A stretch of DNA of 64,000 bases from a bacterium (GTDB lineage Bacteria; Patescibacteriota; Gracilibacteria; UBA1369; PNNO01): the NCBI GenBank assembly GCA_013824265.1, contig PNNO01000001.1, positions 167,051 through 231,050 on the forward strand, written 5' to 3'. Both the position numbers and the translations under genes were made by a program. The stretch's first letter is position 1. Each line of letters starts with the position of its first letter. Under the pieces are notes generated by a model that worked only from the letters and a program-made list of their open reading frames with translations, ran no database searches and had not been told where the DNA came from. This document shows positions 16,466 to 26,336 of the stretch, in pieces.

Positions 16466-18229
16466 ATGGAAAAACAAGGAACAATTATAAAAGTGTCAGG
16501 ACCTCTTGTTGTTGCAAAAAACATGGAGGGAGCCCGAATGTACGAAGTAGTACGTGTTTCCGACCATAAACTTATCGGTGAAATCATCGGTATAGACGGA
16601 GACAAAGCTTCAATTCAGGTATATGAAGAAACCTCAGGAGTAGGACCTGGAGAGCCTGTGTACTCTACGGGTGAAACCATGACGGTTGAACTTGGCCCTG
16701 GATTATTGCAATCAATCTACGATGGAATCCAAAGACCTCTTCCGTTGATTCAGAAACAATCAGGATCATACATCAAAAGAGGAATTGACGTTCCTGGACT
16801 TGATAGAGAAAAAAGATGGGAATTTAAGGCGGTTAAAAATAACGGAGACAGAGTTGTTGGAGGAGACATAATTGGAGAAGTTGAAGAAACATCTCTTATC
16901 ACACATAAAATAATGGTTCCGCCATCTATTTCCGGAACAATTAAAAGTATCAAAAACGGATCATTTAATATCGAAGAAACAATAGCGGTTATTACGGACG
17001 AAAACGGAAATGAGAACAACGTTATGATGCTTCAGAAATGGCCTATCCGAAACCCAAGACCGGTAAAAGAAAAGGCTGTTCCAAACAGACCTTTGGTATC
17101 AGGAACAAGAATTTTGGATACCATGTTCCCTCTTGCAAAAGGTGGAGCAGGATGTATCCCTGGCCCATTCGGAGCCGGAAAAACGGTTACACAGCAGACA
17201 CTTGCAAAGTATTGTGACGCGCAAATTATCGTTTACATCGGTTGCGGAGAACGTGGAAATGAGATGACAGACGTACTTATGGAATTCCCTGAATTGGAAG
17301 ATCCAAACACGGGAGAAAAATTGATGAAAAGAACCGTGATGGTTGCAAACACTTCAAACATGCCGGTAGCGGCACGTGAAGCGTCAATCTACACAGGAGT
17401 TACAATCGCCGAATACTTTAGAGACATGGGATACTCTGTGGCTCTTATGGCGGACTCTACTTCTCGTTGGGCTGAGGCCTTAAGAGAAATGTCCGGACGT
17501 CTTGAGGAAATGCCGGGTGAGGAAGGATACCCTGCTTACCTTGGTTCAAGAACAGCACAGTTTTATGAAAGATCAGGAATCGTTAAATGTCTTGGAACCG
17601 ATGGAAACGAAGGATCACTTACTATCATCGGAGCTGTATCGCCTCCGGGTGGAGACCTTTCCGAACCGGTTACTCAAAACACACTTCGTGTAACAAAAGT
17701 ATTCTGGGGACTTGATGCTAAACTTGCTTACAGAAGACATTTCCCGGCTGTTAACTGGCTTTCTTCTTATACTCTTTACATGGACAACATTAAGGATTAT
17801 TGGGATAAAGAAATTTCACCTGAATTTGCACAGCTACGAACAGAAGCTCTTGGACTTTTACAGGAAGAGGCAAAGCTTGAGGAAATCGTGCGCTTGGTAG
17901 GTACAGAGGCCCTTTCTCCAAAAGAAAGACTTACGCTTGAGACTGCAAAGTCACTACGAGAAGACTTCCTTTTCCAAAACGCGTTCGATAAGGTTGACGC
18001 ATTCACTCCGCTTAAAAAGCAATACTGGATGCTTAAATCCATCATGAATGTAAACCACGTTGCTCAAAGAGTAATTGAAGGCGAAGACTTTAACTTTGAT
18101 GAATTGCTAAAGCTTCCGGTTATGGAAAGAATAGTAAACGCAAAGAACCTTGGAGCTAACGCTGAAGATGATTACAAGAAACTTTGGGAAGATACTGAAC
18201 GTGAAATTTTGAGCCTTAGAAAAGCGTAA
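16466..18229 (+). CDS. ntpA: V-type ATPase catalytic subunit A
   Basis: 587 residues. The P-loop GPFGAGKT has its lysine at K239. The protein has the bulge (non-homologous) domain between beta-barrel and nucleotide domain that marks V-type A subunits, and the [20 protein letters not shown] region of the catalytic site. It hydrolyses or makes ATP in the A3B3 head. Confidence 0.97.
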   Translation: MEKQGTIIKVSGPLVVAKNMEGARMYEVVRVSDHKLIGEIIGIDGDKASIQVYEETSGVGPGEPVYSTGETMTVELGPGLLQSIYDGIQRPLPLIQKQSGSYIKRGIDVPGLDREKRWEFKAVKNNGDRVVGGDIIGEVEETSLITHKIMVPPSISGTIKSIKNGSFNIEETIAVITDENGNENNVMMLQKWPIRNPRPVKEKAVPNRPLVSGTRILDTMFPLAKGGAGCIPGPFGAGKTVTQQTLAKYCDAQIIVYIGCGERGNEMTDVLMEFPELEDPNTGEKLMKRTVMVANTSNMPVAAREASIYTGVTIAEYFRDMGYSVALMADSTSRWAEALREMSGRLEEMPGEEGYPAYLGSRTAQFYERSGIVKCLGTDGNEGSLTIIGAVSPPGGDLSEPVTQNTLRVTKVFWGLDAKLAYRRHFPAVNWLSSYTLYMDNIKDYWDKEISPEFAQLRTEALGLLQEEAKLEEIVRLVGTEALSPKERLTLETAKSLREDFLFQNAFDKVDAFTPLKKQYWMLKSIMNVNHVAQRVIEGEDFNFDELLKLPVMERIVNAKNLGANAEDDYKKLWEDTEREILSLRKA

Positions 18230-18259
18230 TTTAAGTAATTTACTAACTAAATATATACA

Positions 18260-19663
18260 ATGCAGAAAGAATATAAAACAATCAGATCCATTGCGGGCCC
18301 GCTCGTGATGATTGAAGGTGTTGAAGGCGTAAAGTATGAAGAGCTTGTTGATATCACAACAGCTTCCGGAGAAATTCGTTCCGGTAAAGTACTTGAAGCC
18401 AGAGAAGGAATGGCCGTAGTACAGATGTTTGAAAACACTCAAGGTGTTGGAGCATTTGGATCTAAAGCAAGATTCCTTGGAAAAACGCTTCAGCTCGGTG
18501 TGTCAAAAGACATGCTTGGACGTATCTTTGACGGAAGAGGACGACCTATCGACGGTGGTGCTGAAATTATTCCCGAAGACAAAATCGACATTAACGGTAA
18601 CCCGTTAAATCCAACCGCTCGTGATTATCCGGATGATTTCTATCAGACAGGTATTTCTACGATTGATGCCATGAACACTCTTGTAAGAGGACAAAAGCTT
18701 CCTATTTTCTCAGGAGCAGGTCTTCCACATGCGCGTCTTGCGGCACAAATTGCGCGTCAGGCAAAAGTGGTAAAAGTGGATGATGAAGGAAATATTAAAG
18801 AAGGAGAAGGAAATGATGAGAACTTCGCGGTAGTGTTTGCTGCGATGGGTGTAACATTCGAAGAAGCCGAATACTTTACAAGTGAGTTTAAGAAAACCGG
18901 AGCTATTGAGAGATCCGTACTGTTTATTAATACTGCCGATGATCCGGTGGTTGAACGTATCGCTACTCCTCGTATGGCGCTTACAGCAGCTGAATATCTT
19001 GCATTCGAAAAAGGCATGCACGTACTTGTAATCCTTACTGATCTTACAAACTATTGCGAGGCCTTGAGAGAAGTATCCGCAGCCAGAAAAGAGGTTCCTG
19101 GACGAAGAGGATATCCGGGATATCTGTATACCGACCTTGCGACTCTTTACGAAAGAGCTGGACGTGTACAGGGAAAAGCCGGATCTATCACTCAGATTCC
19201 AATCCTAACCATGCCGGAAGATGATATCACTCATCCGATTCCGGATCTTACAGGATACATTACGGAAGGACAGATAGTACTTGCTCGTGACCTTCACAAA
19301 CAGGGAATTTATCCAAACATTAACGTACTTCCTTCACTTTCTCGTTTGAAAGATAAGGGTATCGGTAAAGGAAAAACCCGTGAAGATCATGCCGGTGTTA
19401 TGAACCAGATGTTCGCCGCTTACGCTCGTGGAAAAGAAGTTAGAGAGCTTGCGGTAATCTTGGGTGAGGCCGCTTTGAGTGAGGCTGATCTTAAGTTCCT
19501 TAAATTCGCCAACGAATTTGAAAACAGATACGTAAAGCAGAGCGAAAACGAAGACAGAGACATTATTAAGTCTCTAACACTTGGATGGGAACTTCTTAAG
19601 ATCCTTCCAAGAAATGAGCTTAAGCGTGTTAAGCCTGAGCACATTGAGAAGTACATGAAGTAA
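18260..19663 (+). CDS. ntpB: V-type ATPase regulatory subunit B
   Basis: 467 residues. It resembles A but has no Walker A lysine ([12 protein letters not shown] in its place), the normal state of the non-catalytic B subunit. The [22 protein letters not shown] region contributes the arginine finger to the A site. It lies 30 bases after ntpA. Confidence 0.97.
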   Translation: MQKEYKTIRSIAGPLVMIEGVEGVKYEELVDITTASGEIRSGKVLEAREGMAVVQMFENTQGVGAFGSKARFLGKTLQLGVSKDMLGRIFDGRGRPIDGGAEIIPEDKIDINGNPLNPTARDYPDDFYQTGISTIDAMNTLVRGQKLPIFSGAGLPHARLAAQIARQAKVVKVDDEGNIKEGEGNDENFAVVFAAMGVTFEEAEYFTSEFKKTGAIERSVLFINTADDPVVERIATPRMALTAAEYLAFEKGMHVLVILTDLTNYCEALREVSAARKEVPGRRGYPGYLYTDLATLYERAGRVQGKAGSITQIPILTMPEDDITHPIPDLTGYITEGQIVLARDLHKQGIYPNINVLPSLSRLKDKGIGKGKTREDHAGVMNQMFAAYARGKEVRELAVILGEAALSEADLKFLKFANEFENRYVKQSENEDRDIIKSLTLGWELLKILPRNELKRVKPEHIEKYMK

Positions 19664-19676
19664 TCACTGATTAAAT

Positions 19677-20339
19677 ATGGCTAAATTAAATGTAAATCCG
19701 ACCAGAATGGAGCTTCTTAACCTCAAGAAGCAGATTAAAACTGCTGAAAGAGGACATAAGCTCTTGCGCGACAAACAGGACGGATTGATGCAGAAATTTA
19801 TGGAAATCATCCGTGAAGCTCGCGATCTTCGAAAGAAAGTTGAAGAGCAATTGCAGGCTGCGTTTAAAAACTTCGTTCAAGCGTCTGCAATGATGTATCC
19901 AGAAATGCTTGAAAACGCGCTTATGTATCCTTCTGCAAAGGTTTCTCTTGAGGTTGAAACAAAGAATGTTATGAGCGTGCGAATCCCGAATTTTAAGTTA
20001 AAACAGGAGGGAAACGTGCTTAACTACGGATATTTGCAGACAAGTGGTGAGCTTGATATGGCGCTTGAAGCTTTTCAGGAGATTCTTCCAAAGTTAATTC
20101 AGTTGGCGGAAATTGAACGCCAGGCGGAAAGACTTGCGGAGGAAACGGAGAAGACCCGCCGACGCGTAAACGCGCTTGAGCACATGCTTCTTCCAAACCT
20201 TAAAGAGACAGTTAAGTTCATTTCCATGAAGCTTTCCGAGGCGGAAAGAAGCGCCACAACAGGCGTAATGAGAATTAAGGCTTCGATAGAAAAACAAGCC
20301 GCCGAGGAAGCTGCTAAGGCCGAACTTGCTGCCGCATAA
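19677..20339 (+). CDS. ntpD: V-type ATPase subunit D (central shaft)
   Basis: 220 residues, a long antiparallel coiled coil with the conserved N-terminus (NPTRMELLNLK, HKLLRDKQDGL) and the C-terminal RRRVNALEHMLLPNL helix typical of subunit D. It is the rotating shaft in the A3B3 head. It ends the operon; no clear terminator was seen after it. Confidence 0.95.
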   Translation: MAKLNVNPTRMELLNLKKQIKTAERGHKLLRDKQDGLMQKFMEIIREARDLRKKVEEQLQAAFKNFVQASAMMYPEMLENALMYPSAKVSLEVETKNVMSVRIPNFKLKQEGNVLNYGYLQTSGELDMALEAFQEILPKLIQLAEIERQAERLAEETEKTRRRVNALEHMLLPNLKETVKFISMKLSEAERSATTGVMRIKASIEKQAAEEAAKAELAAA

Positions 20340-20367
20340 CGGCGATCAACTAGTTGAAGAATATCTT

Positions 20368-20583
20368 TTAGGCATAGTTCAGCGAGAGTTTGCGTATTTC
20401 CGGACGCTCAACCTTTGCTATTTTTGGCTCTTTTTCGTTTTCAAAATAGAGCTCCAACGCCTCATCGAGATTTTTAATCGCTTCGTTTTTTGTTTTCCCG
20501 AAACTGGAAACATCGACATTCAGACATTGCGCGACATAGTGTCCGTCTTCTCTCCAGACTATATTTTGTAATGTTATTCGCAT
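20368..20583 (-). CDS. HicB-like small protein (orphan antitoxin-type)
   Basis: 71 residues from ATG at 20583 (or 79 from 20607). The partial RNase H-like HicB fold is visible: ITLQNIVWREDGHYVAQCLNVDVSSFGKTKNEAIKNL in outline, that is a strand, an edge loop, then a helix with the EAIKNLDEAL pattern. No HicA toxin gene or C-terminal DNA-binding domain is present, so it may be a solitary regulator or remnant. It converges on the V-ATPase operon. Confidence 0.65.
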   Translation of the reverse strand: MRITLQNIVWREDGHYVAQCLNVDVSSFGKTKNEAIKNLDEALELYFENEKEPKIAKVERPEIRKLSLNYA

Positions 20584-20760
20584 GTTCCGCAGGTTAGATT
20601 GGATCATAATTGTATCAAGTTAAGTTGTAGGTTTCAATGTGTTAAAATACACCCGAACGATAACAGGTACCTTTAAAATAATTCTAAAAAATTCTTAAAA
20701 TATCTGTTCTACGCTAAGTGCGTAGTTAGCTGAAATTAAAAAAGAAAAATATTTTTGCTT

Positions 20761-20775
20761 TATAATAAAACCACC
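20761..20775 (+). promoter_or_regulatory. -10 box and very short leader of the cytidine deaminase-like gene
   Basis: A perfect TATAAT (20761-20766) lies 9 bases before the ATG at 20776, so the transcript would have a leader of only a few bases. No good -35 was found. Confidence 0.45.
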
Positions 20776-21174
20776 ATGACAAATGAAGAACTAATAAAGG
20801 AAGCAATTCAAGTTGTGAATCCAAAAACAATCGGCGACTCCGAAATGGGAGGTGTTGGTTGTGCTTTATTAACTGACAAAAACACTATTTTTAAAGGAGT
20901 ATGTATTGATACCATCTCGGGAATGGGCTTTTGTGCTGAACATACTGCAATTAGCCAAATGATCACTCAAGGCGAATACAAAATCAAAAAAATTGTAGCT
21001 GTTTGGAAAGATGAAAAAGGAGATGTTTTTGTCATACCACCTTGTGGCAGGTGTCGCGAATTTATGCGTCAAACAAATGAAGAGAATCTGGAAACAGAAG
21101 TTGTTTTAGATATGAATAAGGCGATAAAGTTGAAAGAATTGCTTCCTTATTACGATTGGTGGCAAAAAATATGA
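20776..21174 (+). CDS. Cytidine/blasticidin deaminase-like zinc enzyme
   Basis: 132 residues from ATG at 20776, just after a TATAAT. The zinc site is C53-A-E55 (the CAE form of the HAE/CAE motif) and P89-C90-x2-C93. Size and motifs fit the small homotetrameric cytidine deaminase family, which also includes blasticidin S deaminase. It could salvage cytidine or inactivate a nucleoside antibiotic; sequence does not decide. It ends in TGA. Confidence 0.82.
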   Translation: MTNEELIKEAIQVVNPKTIGDSEMGGVGCALLTDKNTIFKGVCIDTISGMGFCAEHTAISQMITQGEYKIKKIVAVWKDEKGDVFVIPPCGRCREFMRQTNEENLETEVVLDMNKAIKLKELLPYYDWWQKI

Positions 21175-21271
21175 TAAAATATTTTTCTTTTTCAACTGCT
21201 TCGCTATCGCTACGCCCCTACAGGTCGCCTAACACGGTATATGCCATAATTTTAAGAATTTTTTAAACCCT

Positions 21272-21736
21272 ATGGAAAATACAGAAAAAGCTTTTAAATG
21301 GATCGTCGGCCTTCTTAAAAGCAATAAAATTCCTTTCCAAATTTCAGGAGGATTCGCCGCAAGGCTCTACGGTTCTACCCGACCTCTTTTTGATATTGAC
21401 ATAGATATTCCCGACAACAGTTTCTACAAGCTCATACCTTTTGTGCAAAATTATATAGTATATGGTCCCGAAAGGTTCCAAGATGAATGTTGGGATTTAC
21501 TTTTGATGACATTGAAGTATGAAAATCAAGAAATCGACATTTCAGGCTGCGATACCATCAAGCTTTTCAATCGTGAAACAAAGCAGTGGGAGCCTTGCGA
21601 CGAAGATATCAATGATGTTACTGAAATAAAAGTATATGACGAAAAAGTACCTGTAATCAAAAAACAAAAGCTTATCGCTTACAAGAATGTAATAAGAAGG
21701 CCGACTGACTTGGAAGATATTGAAATGATCTCGTAA
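21272..21736 (+). CDS. Nucleotidyltransferase-fold protein
   Basis: 154 residues. The GG at 26-27 followed by D41, D43 and D45 (the PLFDIDIDIP segment) is the metal-binding pattern of minimal nucleotidyltransferases of the AbiEii/LinB type. The C-terminal KLIAYKNVIRRPTDLEDI segment is typical of such proteins. Possible roles are antibiotic modification or antitoxin/toxin activity; the substrate is unknown. Confidence 0.65.
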   Translation: MENTEKAFKWIVGLLKSNKIPFQISGGFAARLYGSTRPLFDIDIDIPDNSFYKLIPFVQNYIVYGPERFQDECWDLLLMTLKYENQEIDISGCDTIKLFNRETKQWEPCDEDINDVTEIKVYDEKVPVIKKQKLIAYKNVIRRPTDLEDIEMIS

Positions 21737-21856
21737 AATTTTTCTTAAAATACATCCGACAACAGCGCACATAAGGCTCGCTCGCTTGGCTCGTTCACCC
21801 AAAAAATGCTACACTCGTTTTCGGTGCGCATTTCTTCTTATATGCGACGACGTTAA

Positions 21857-22186
21857 GTGAAATCCTCATTAAAAAACCTCAAAATGAAAGCTAAAGAGAA
21901 GAACACTGCCATACTAAACAGATATCTTGCTATCTGGTCTATACCAATAATCATCCTATTAATAGGAATTTTGTGGTTTGGTCATTGGGAAAGTCATCCA
22001 GAAATAAATATACCGGAAAAGGTTATTACAATTTTATTTCTCGCAAATTTTCCTATATTAGCCATATTATCAATAAGCATTAAGAAAAATATCCCGCTTC
22101 TGATTCTTAATGGTATTGTCCAAATCATAGTCACATTCGTATTCAGTGCAATTGCCTCAATGATGGTAAATGGAATGTGGATTTAG
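21857..22186 (+). CDS. Small three-helix membrane protein, unknown
   Basis: 109 residues from GTG at 21857, or 100 from ATG at 21884. Three hydrophobic segments (about 27-43, 58-77 and 81-106) suggest an integral membrane protein. I recognise no family. It lies in the accessory run between a nucleotidyltransferase-like and an acetyltransferase gene. Confidence 0.55.
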   Translation: MKSSLKNLKMKAKEKNTAILNRYLAIWSIPIIILLIGILWFGHWESHPEINIPEKVITILFLANFPILAILSISIKKNIPLLILNGIVQIIVTFVFSAIASMMVNGMWI

Positions 22187-22248
22187 ATCGGGGTTTAATT
22201 GCTCCTGCGAAGCAATCAAGCGGGACAAATTTTTAAATTCAAAGCGTT

Positions 22249-22710
22249 ATGAGAATTCGTTTAGCAAAAGATGTAGATTATGCGGCAATCGCTCGTCTTC
22301 ATCGTCAAACAATTCGCAATATAAACTCAAAAGATTATACGGAAGATCAAATTAATGCTTGGTCGGCTCGAACCAATGCGGAACGTTTTCGTAGCAATGC
22401 AGATAAATGCAAACGATGGGTAGCAGTTCAAGATGACAAAGTGGTCGGATTTTGCGATCACAGTTTAGATGGTGAATTCTGGGGGTTGTATGTCCACAAA
22501 GATTTTATTGGTAAGGGCATTGGTTCTCGCCTCCTCAAAACCGCTGAAGACTCACTCAAAAAAATGGGCTTTAAAAAAGTTCATTTGAAAGCCACGGTCA
22601 CAGCAAAAGAATTTTACAAAAAACATGGATATAAGGTCATAAAAAAATTTTTGCACCCTATAAATAATGAAAAACTGGAAATCTTTGACATGGCCAAAAC
22701 GCTTTCTTAA
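22249..22710 (+). CDS. GNAT-family N-acetyltransferase
   Basis: 153 residues. The N-terminal MRIRLAKDVDYAAIARLH, the central FWGLYVHKDFIGKGIGSRLL acetyl-CoA loop (GKGIG) and the C-terminal KEFYKKHGYKV strand-helix are typical GNAT elements. The substrate is unknown; related stand-alone enzymes acetylate small molecules or protein termini. Confidence 0.88.
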   Translation: MRIRLAKDVDYAAIARLHRQTIRNINSKDYTEDQINAWSARTNAERFRSNADKCKRWVAVQDDKVVGFCDHSLDGEFWGLYVHKDFIGKGIGSRLLKTAEDSLKKMGFKKVHLKATVTAKEFYKKHGYKVIKKFLHPINNEKLEIFDMAKTLS

Positions 22711-22733
22711 AAATTTATTTAATCTTTAGTCTT

Positions 22734-23129
22734 ATGAAGCTCTATCATGGATCGCCAAATAATTTTGACACAATTCATAATAGTCAGGCGCAGGCCGGCG
22801 ATTGCATTAATGTACCTGACGACGAATTATTAAACGCCATTTACCTAACCACTAATTATAAGTTTGCCTTAGCCATCGCCTCAATGCCGGAAGGCGCTGC
22901 TGATATTGATGAGGCCACCCGAACAATCAAGTTCGAAAATTCCGAAGCATTCGACCCGGAAAAAGAAGTTTATGTATATGAAATCGATAGTGAGACGATC
23001 CCAAAAGAAAATTTAAAAAAGATCGATGAGCTTCAAGTTGCTGTTTTAAACACCACCGAACTTAAGCCGACAATAAAACATATACACAAAGCTGGAGATG
23101 TTGAGAAATATTATGAAATAAAAAAGTAA
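22734..23129 (+). CDS. ADP-ribosyltransferase-fold-like small protein
   Basis: 131 residues starting KLYHGSPNNFDTI, the strand with YHG(S/T) that opens many ADP-ribosyltransferase-fold domains, followed by IYLTTNYKFALAIA, which resembles the second conserved S/T element. A Glu-rich catalytic motif is not obvious. It might be a modifying enzyme or toxin domain, or a non-catalytic relative. Only 23 bases separate it from the GNAT gene. Confidence 0.5.
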   Translation: MKLYHGSPNNFDTIHNSQAQAGDCINVPDDELLNAIYLTTNYKFALAIASMPEGAADIDEATRTIKFENSEAFDPEKEVYVYEIDSETIPKENLKKIDELQVAVLNTTELKPTIKHIHKAGDVEKYYEIKK

Positions 23130-23144
23130 AAGTTGAATCGACTA

Positions 23145-24203
23145 TCAATAATGCTCTTTAATAAAATTAGCAGCAAATTGATCTGCAAAATTCTCTTTTG
23201 GTAACTTCCTATAAGCTTCTTCTTGATCATATACAATTTCATCTACTTTCCCTTCACTAATTTTTTTTTGTATTTCAATAGGCAAATCATCAATCTCGTT
23301 CTGATCAATTTTATGTCTTAGAATAGATGGATTTATATTCGGAATTGGCAAACTACTTGTTTCTGCTTGGCCTCTCTGAGTCCAAAGATCTGCTCCATCC
23401 TTTTGATTTGCGTAATTTTTAATATAATCATAAGCATGACCAATCTCATGTAAAAAAATGAAAAGTCTCAATAATTCCGGAGTCATATTTTCTGGTTCAA
23501 TTTCCAACATTTTAGCCGCTACCTCAGCTGATAATTTTCTTTTTTGCATTAATTTTTTGTAATGTTCAATACCAACATTATCTGTAACAACTACTATTGA
23601 AATTTGACTATCAAAACCCCTTGGATCTTCAAAATAACCACCTGTGTTTAACAAAGTTTTATTTTCTGACGTCGTTTTCGATTTAATATTTAATTGTTGT
23701 AACTCCGGATATTCATTCCTTAATATCCCCCAAGCCTTTTTAACATCAACGCCGGAAGTTTCAACAATTTTTTCCTGCATTCCTTGTTTTAAGCTACCTT
23801 GCATTCTTTTTAATTCAGCTTCTAAATTATTCACTGCCTCTTCTTGAAATTTGCCTTTGATTTCTAGCATTGTACTTGCCCAACGCCGAAAAAAACCGAT
23901 AGCTTCTTCATAAGATTTCCTAACATCATCATTCCATTTCTTTTGTCTTAAACTTTCAAAAACTTTTTCATATATTTTTTGCAACAAAGATTGTGCTTCA
24001 GGTAAATTTCGCTGTTCAAACAGTGTTTTCCTAACTTCTTCCTGACTTGAACTTGGGTCGAATTTATTATCAATGGTATCATTTGCTTTTCCTTTAATAG
24101 ACCCCACAATATCACCATATACACAAGTTTCATGCCCTGGTTCGCATGATCTATGGTCTTCCTTGGGAACTTCTCGCCCATAATCAAAATCTTTGGTACT
24201 CAT
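23145..24203 (-). CDS. Putative zinc metallopeptidase with HEIGH motif
   Basis: 352 residues. HEIGH at 252-256 gives two zinc ligands and the catalytic Glu. E337 in the downstream ENFADQFAANFI segment fits the gluzincin third ligand (ExxADxFA). The first 180 residues are helical and charged, without a signal peptide. No family is recognised; it could be a cytoplasmic protease, as in ImmA-like or toxin-associated peptidases. It converges on the ADP-ribosyltransferase-like gene. Confidence 0.6.
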   Translation of the reverse strand: MSTKDFDYGREVPKEDHRSCEPGHETCVYGDIVGSIKGKANDTIDNKFDPSSSQEEVRKTLFEQRNLPEAQSLLQKIYEKVFESLRQKKWNDDVRKSYEEAIGFFRRWASTMLEIKGKFQEEAVNNLEAELKRMQGSLKQGMQEKIVETSGVDVKKAWGILRNEYPELQQLNIKSKTTSENKTLLNTGGYFEDPRGFDSQISIVVVTDNVGIEHYKKLMQKRKLSAEVAAKMLEIEPENMTPELLRLFIFLHEIGHAYDYIKNYANQKDGADLWTQRGQAETSSLPIPNINPSILRHKIDQNEIDDLPIEIQKKISEGKVDEIVYDQEEAYRKLPKENFADQFAANFIKEHY

Positions 24204-24390
24204 GATTTTCTTATTATCATATTATTTTAACATATTTTTTACTATAAACCAACGTGCTAAACCAAAAACAAGTCGTTTCAAACCATATCTAAAATCCTGC
24301 CCTAAAAACAACAATCTTCAACTTTCTTTTTATTTATAATTGGAAAGCGAATACAATATGATTACATAAAGGTAATAATAACGTATATAA

Positions 24391-25539
24391 ATGCCTAAAA
24401 GTATGATAAATATACCCATCGTTTTAATTGTTTTAATAGCCATTATCGGGCTTTGGTCGGTTTGGGGATTTTTTGGCTCCCATGTTGAGCAGGCCGACTA
24501 TACCGTAGTGAAGAAAATGGATGGCTACGAGGTAAGAGAGTATCCGGCGCATATCGTGGCACAAACAACAGTGCAGGGCTCTTTTGAAGAATCCCTAAAC
24601 AGCGGCTTTAGCATTGTGGCGGGTTATATTTTTGGAGGAAATACAAAGAAAGAAAGCATTGCCATGACCGCGCCCGTGGTAGCTCAAAAACCGGACGGCG
24701 CCAAAGTATCGGAAAGTATCGCGATGACGGCACCTGTAATAGCCAAAACCGAAGGTGACTCGCAGATAATATCTTTTGGTATGCCTCGCTCTTATACGCT
24801 TGAAACATTGCCAACACCAAATGATCCCAGAGTAAAAATTGTTACTGTTCATGCCAAAAAATATGCAGTGATGAGATTCTCCTGGTATAGCTCGGATGCA
24901 TTAATTAAAAGTACGCAAGAAAAATTGCTTTCAGCGCTTGCCCGCGATGGAATTGAAACACAAGGCAGTGCTTCATATGCAGGATACAATGCGCCGTGGA
25001 CTCCGCCATGGATGATACGTAACGAAGTATTAATTGAGATAAAAGACACTATGACAAAAAAAATAGTATTGGCCGGCGGTTGTTTTTGGGGCATGGAAGA
25101 ATTGATTAGAAATCAACCGGGAGTAATAAACACCACGGTAGGATACACCGGAGGCAAGGTGGAAAATCCAACATATGAAAATCATGAAGGCCATGCCGAA
25201 GCGGTTGAAATAGAATATGATCCTAAAAAAACTTCATATAAAAACCTGCTGGATTTTTTCTTTCAAATTCACAATCCAACAACGTTGAATCAGCAAGGCA
25301 ACGACATCGGCACTTCTTACAGGTCGGCTATTTTTTACGGAAATGAGGAAGAAAAGAAAGAAGCGGAGAATTTTATTGAAATCGTAAATGCGTCAAAACG
25401 ATGGGAAGGCGCCGTGGTTACAACATTGGAAGCACTTCAAAAGTTTTATCCGGCGGAAGACTACCACCAGGATTATTTACAAAAAAATCCCGAAGGGTAT
25501 ACATGCCATGCCATTTATTTCGATAGTTATCTAAAATAA
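24391..25539 (+). CDS. msrA: SOUL heme-binding domain fused to peptide methionine sulfoxide reductase A
   Basis: 382 residues. A membrane anchor (about 8-28) is followed by a SOUL/HBP domain (about 36-215) with [20 protein letters not shown] and two IAMTAPV copies, all family hallmarks. MsrA then spans 221-382 with the catalytic C231 in GGCFWGMEE and the [19 protein letters not shown] core. MsrA reduces methionine-S-sulfoxide. An in-frame ATG at 25051 could give MsrA alone, but there is no intervening stop. The anchor would tether repair near the membrane. A TspO-like gene follows after 4 bases. Confidence 0.9.
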   Translation: MPKSMINIPIVLIVLIAIIGLWSVWGFFGSHVEQADYTVVKKMDGYEVREYPAHIVAQTTVQGSFEESLNSGFSIVAGYIFGGNTKKESIAMTAPVVAQKPDGAKVSESIAMTAPVIAKTEGDSQIISFGMPRSYTLETLPTPNDPRVKIVTVHAKKYAVMRFSWYSSDALIKSTQEKLLSALARDGIETQGSASYAGYNAPWTPPWMIRNEVLIEIKDTMTKKIVLAGGCFWGMEELIRNQPGVINTTVGYTGGKVENPTYENHEGHAEAVEIEYDPKKTSYKNLLDFFFQIHNPTTLNQQGNDIGTSYRSAIFYGNEEEKKEAENFIEIVNASKRWEGAVVTTLEALQKFYPAEDYHQDYLQKNPEGYTCHAIYFDSYLK

Positions 25540-25543
25540 TCTT

Positions 25544-26305
25544 ATGAAAAACATGTTTATGAAAATCCTCACGTTGGTGGCCTACATCGCCATGGTAACG
25601 GTAAATTTTTTGGCTAACTCACTGCCAATAAATAATCGCGGTACAGGTGAGATATCTAATGCCTACCAAAATCTTTTTGCGCCTGCGGGAATCACATTTG
25701 CTATTTGGGGGTTGATATACCTTTTGCTTGGCGGATACACAATTTATCTGTTTGTAAAAAAGAATAAAAAAACGGAAGAGTTGATTAAAAAAATAAACCC
25801 TCTGTTTATAGCCACTTCGCTTGCCAATATCTCATGGATTTTTGCATGGCATTACGATTTCATCTGGCTGTCTTTAATCATTATGGCGGTTCTACTTGTA
25901 CTGCTTATTAAGATCGCCGACATTCTTAGAATCGAAAAGTTTAAATCACTGGAAAAACTCTTAATTTTAACGCCTTTTAGCGTTTATTTCGGCTGGATAA
26001 CAGTGGCTGCGATTGCAAATGTAACAGTATTTTTGGTAAGCCTTAACTGGAACGGATTTGGCATTGCCGACTTCATATGGACAAGTATTATTTTGCTTGT
26101 GGGAGCCTTAATCGGAATTTTGCGTATGAACAAAGATAAAAATATCGCCTATGGGGCCGTACTGGTTTGGGCATATTCCGGAATACTGTTCAAACACTTG
26201 TCCGATGGTGGTTTTGGCGGACAATACACGAGCATTATCGTCACAGTTATTGCATGTTTGGTTTTATTTGGATTTTTTATTGGAGGACTTGTTTATAAAA
26301 AATAA
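25544..26305 (+). CDS. TspO/MBR-like (tryptophan-rich sensory protein-like) membrane protein
   Basis: 253 residues, about seven hydrophobic segments, longer than the five-helix TspO. The ANSLPINNRGTG and NLFAPAGITFAIWGLIY segments and several Trp residues match the bacterial tryptophan-rich sensory family. TspO proteins bind porphyrins and act in oxidative stress. It begins 4 bases after the SOUL-MsrA gene, so a shared tetrapyrrole/redox role is plausible. Confidence 0.7.
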   Translation: MKNMFMKILTLVAYIAMVTVNFLANSLPINNRGTGEISNAYQNLFAPAGITFAIWGLIYLLLGGYTIYLFVKKNKKTEELIKKINPLFIATSLANISWIFAWHYDFIWLSLIIMAVLLVLLIKIADILRIEKFKSLEKLLILTPFSVYFGWITVAAIANVTVFLVSLNWNGFGIADFIWTSIILLVGALIGILRMNKDKNIAYGAVLVWAYSGILFKHLSDGGFGGQYTSIIVTVIACLVLFGFFIGGLVYKK

Positions 26306-26336
26306 AATTAGCCATTCCACAAGGTAATCAGACACT

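Noticed and set aside
21757..21856. attC-like (integron cassette) recombination site
   Set aside because: A 10-bp imperfect stem (9 of 10 pairs) with AAC/GTT flanks resembles attC, but the R boxes do not match well, other gaps lack it, and no integrase is present.
24391..25539. SOUL and MsrA as two genes joined by a sequencing frameshift
   Set aside because: The frame is continuous with no stop, both domains are complete, and linker length is normal.
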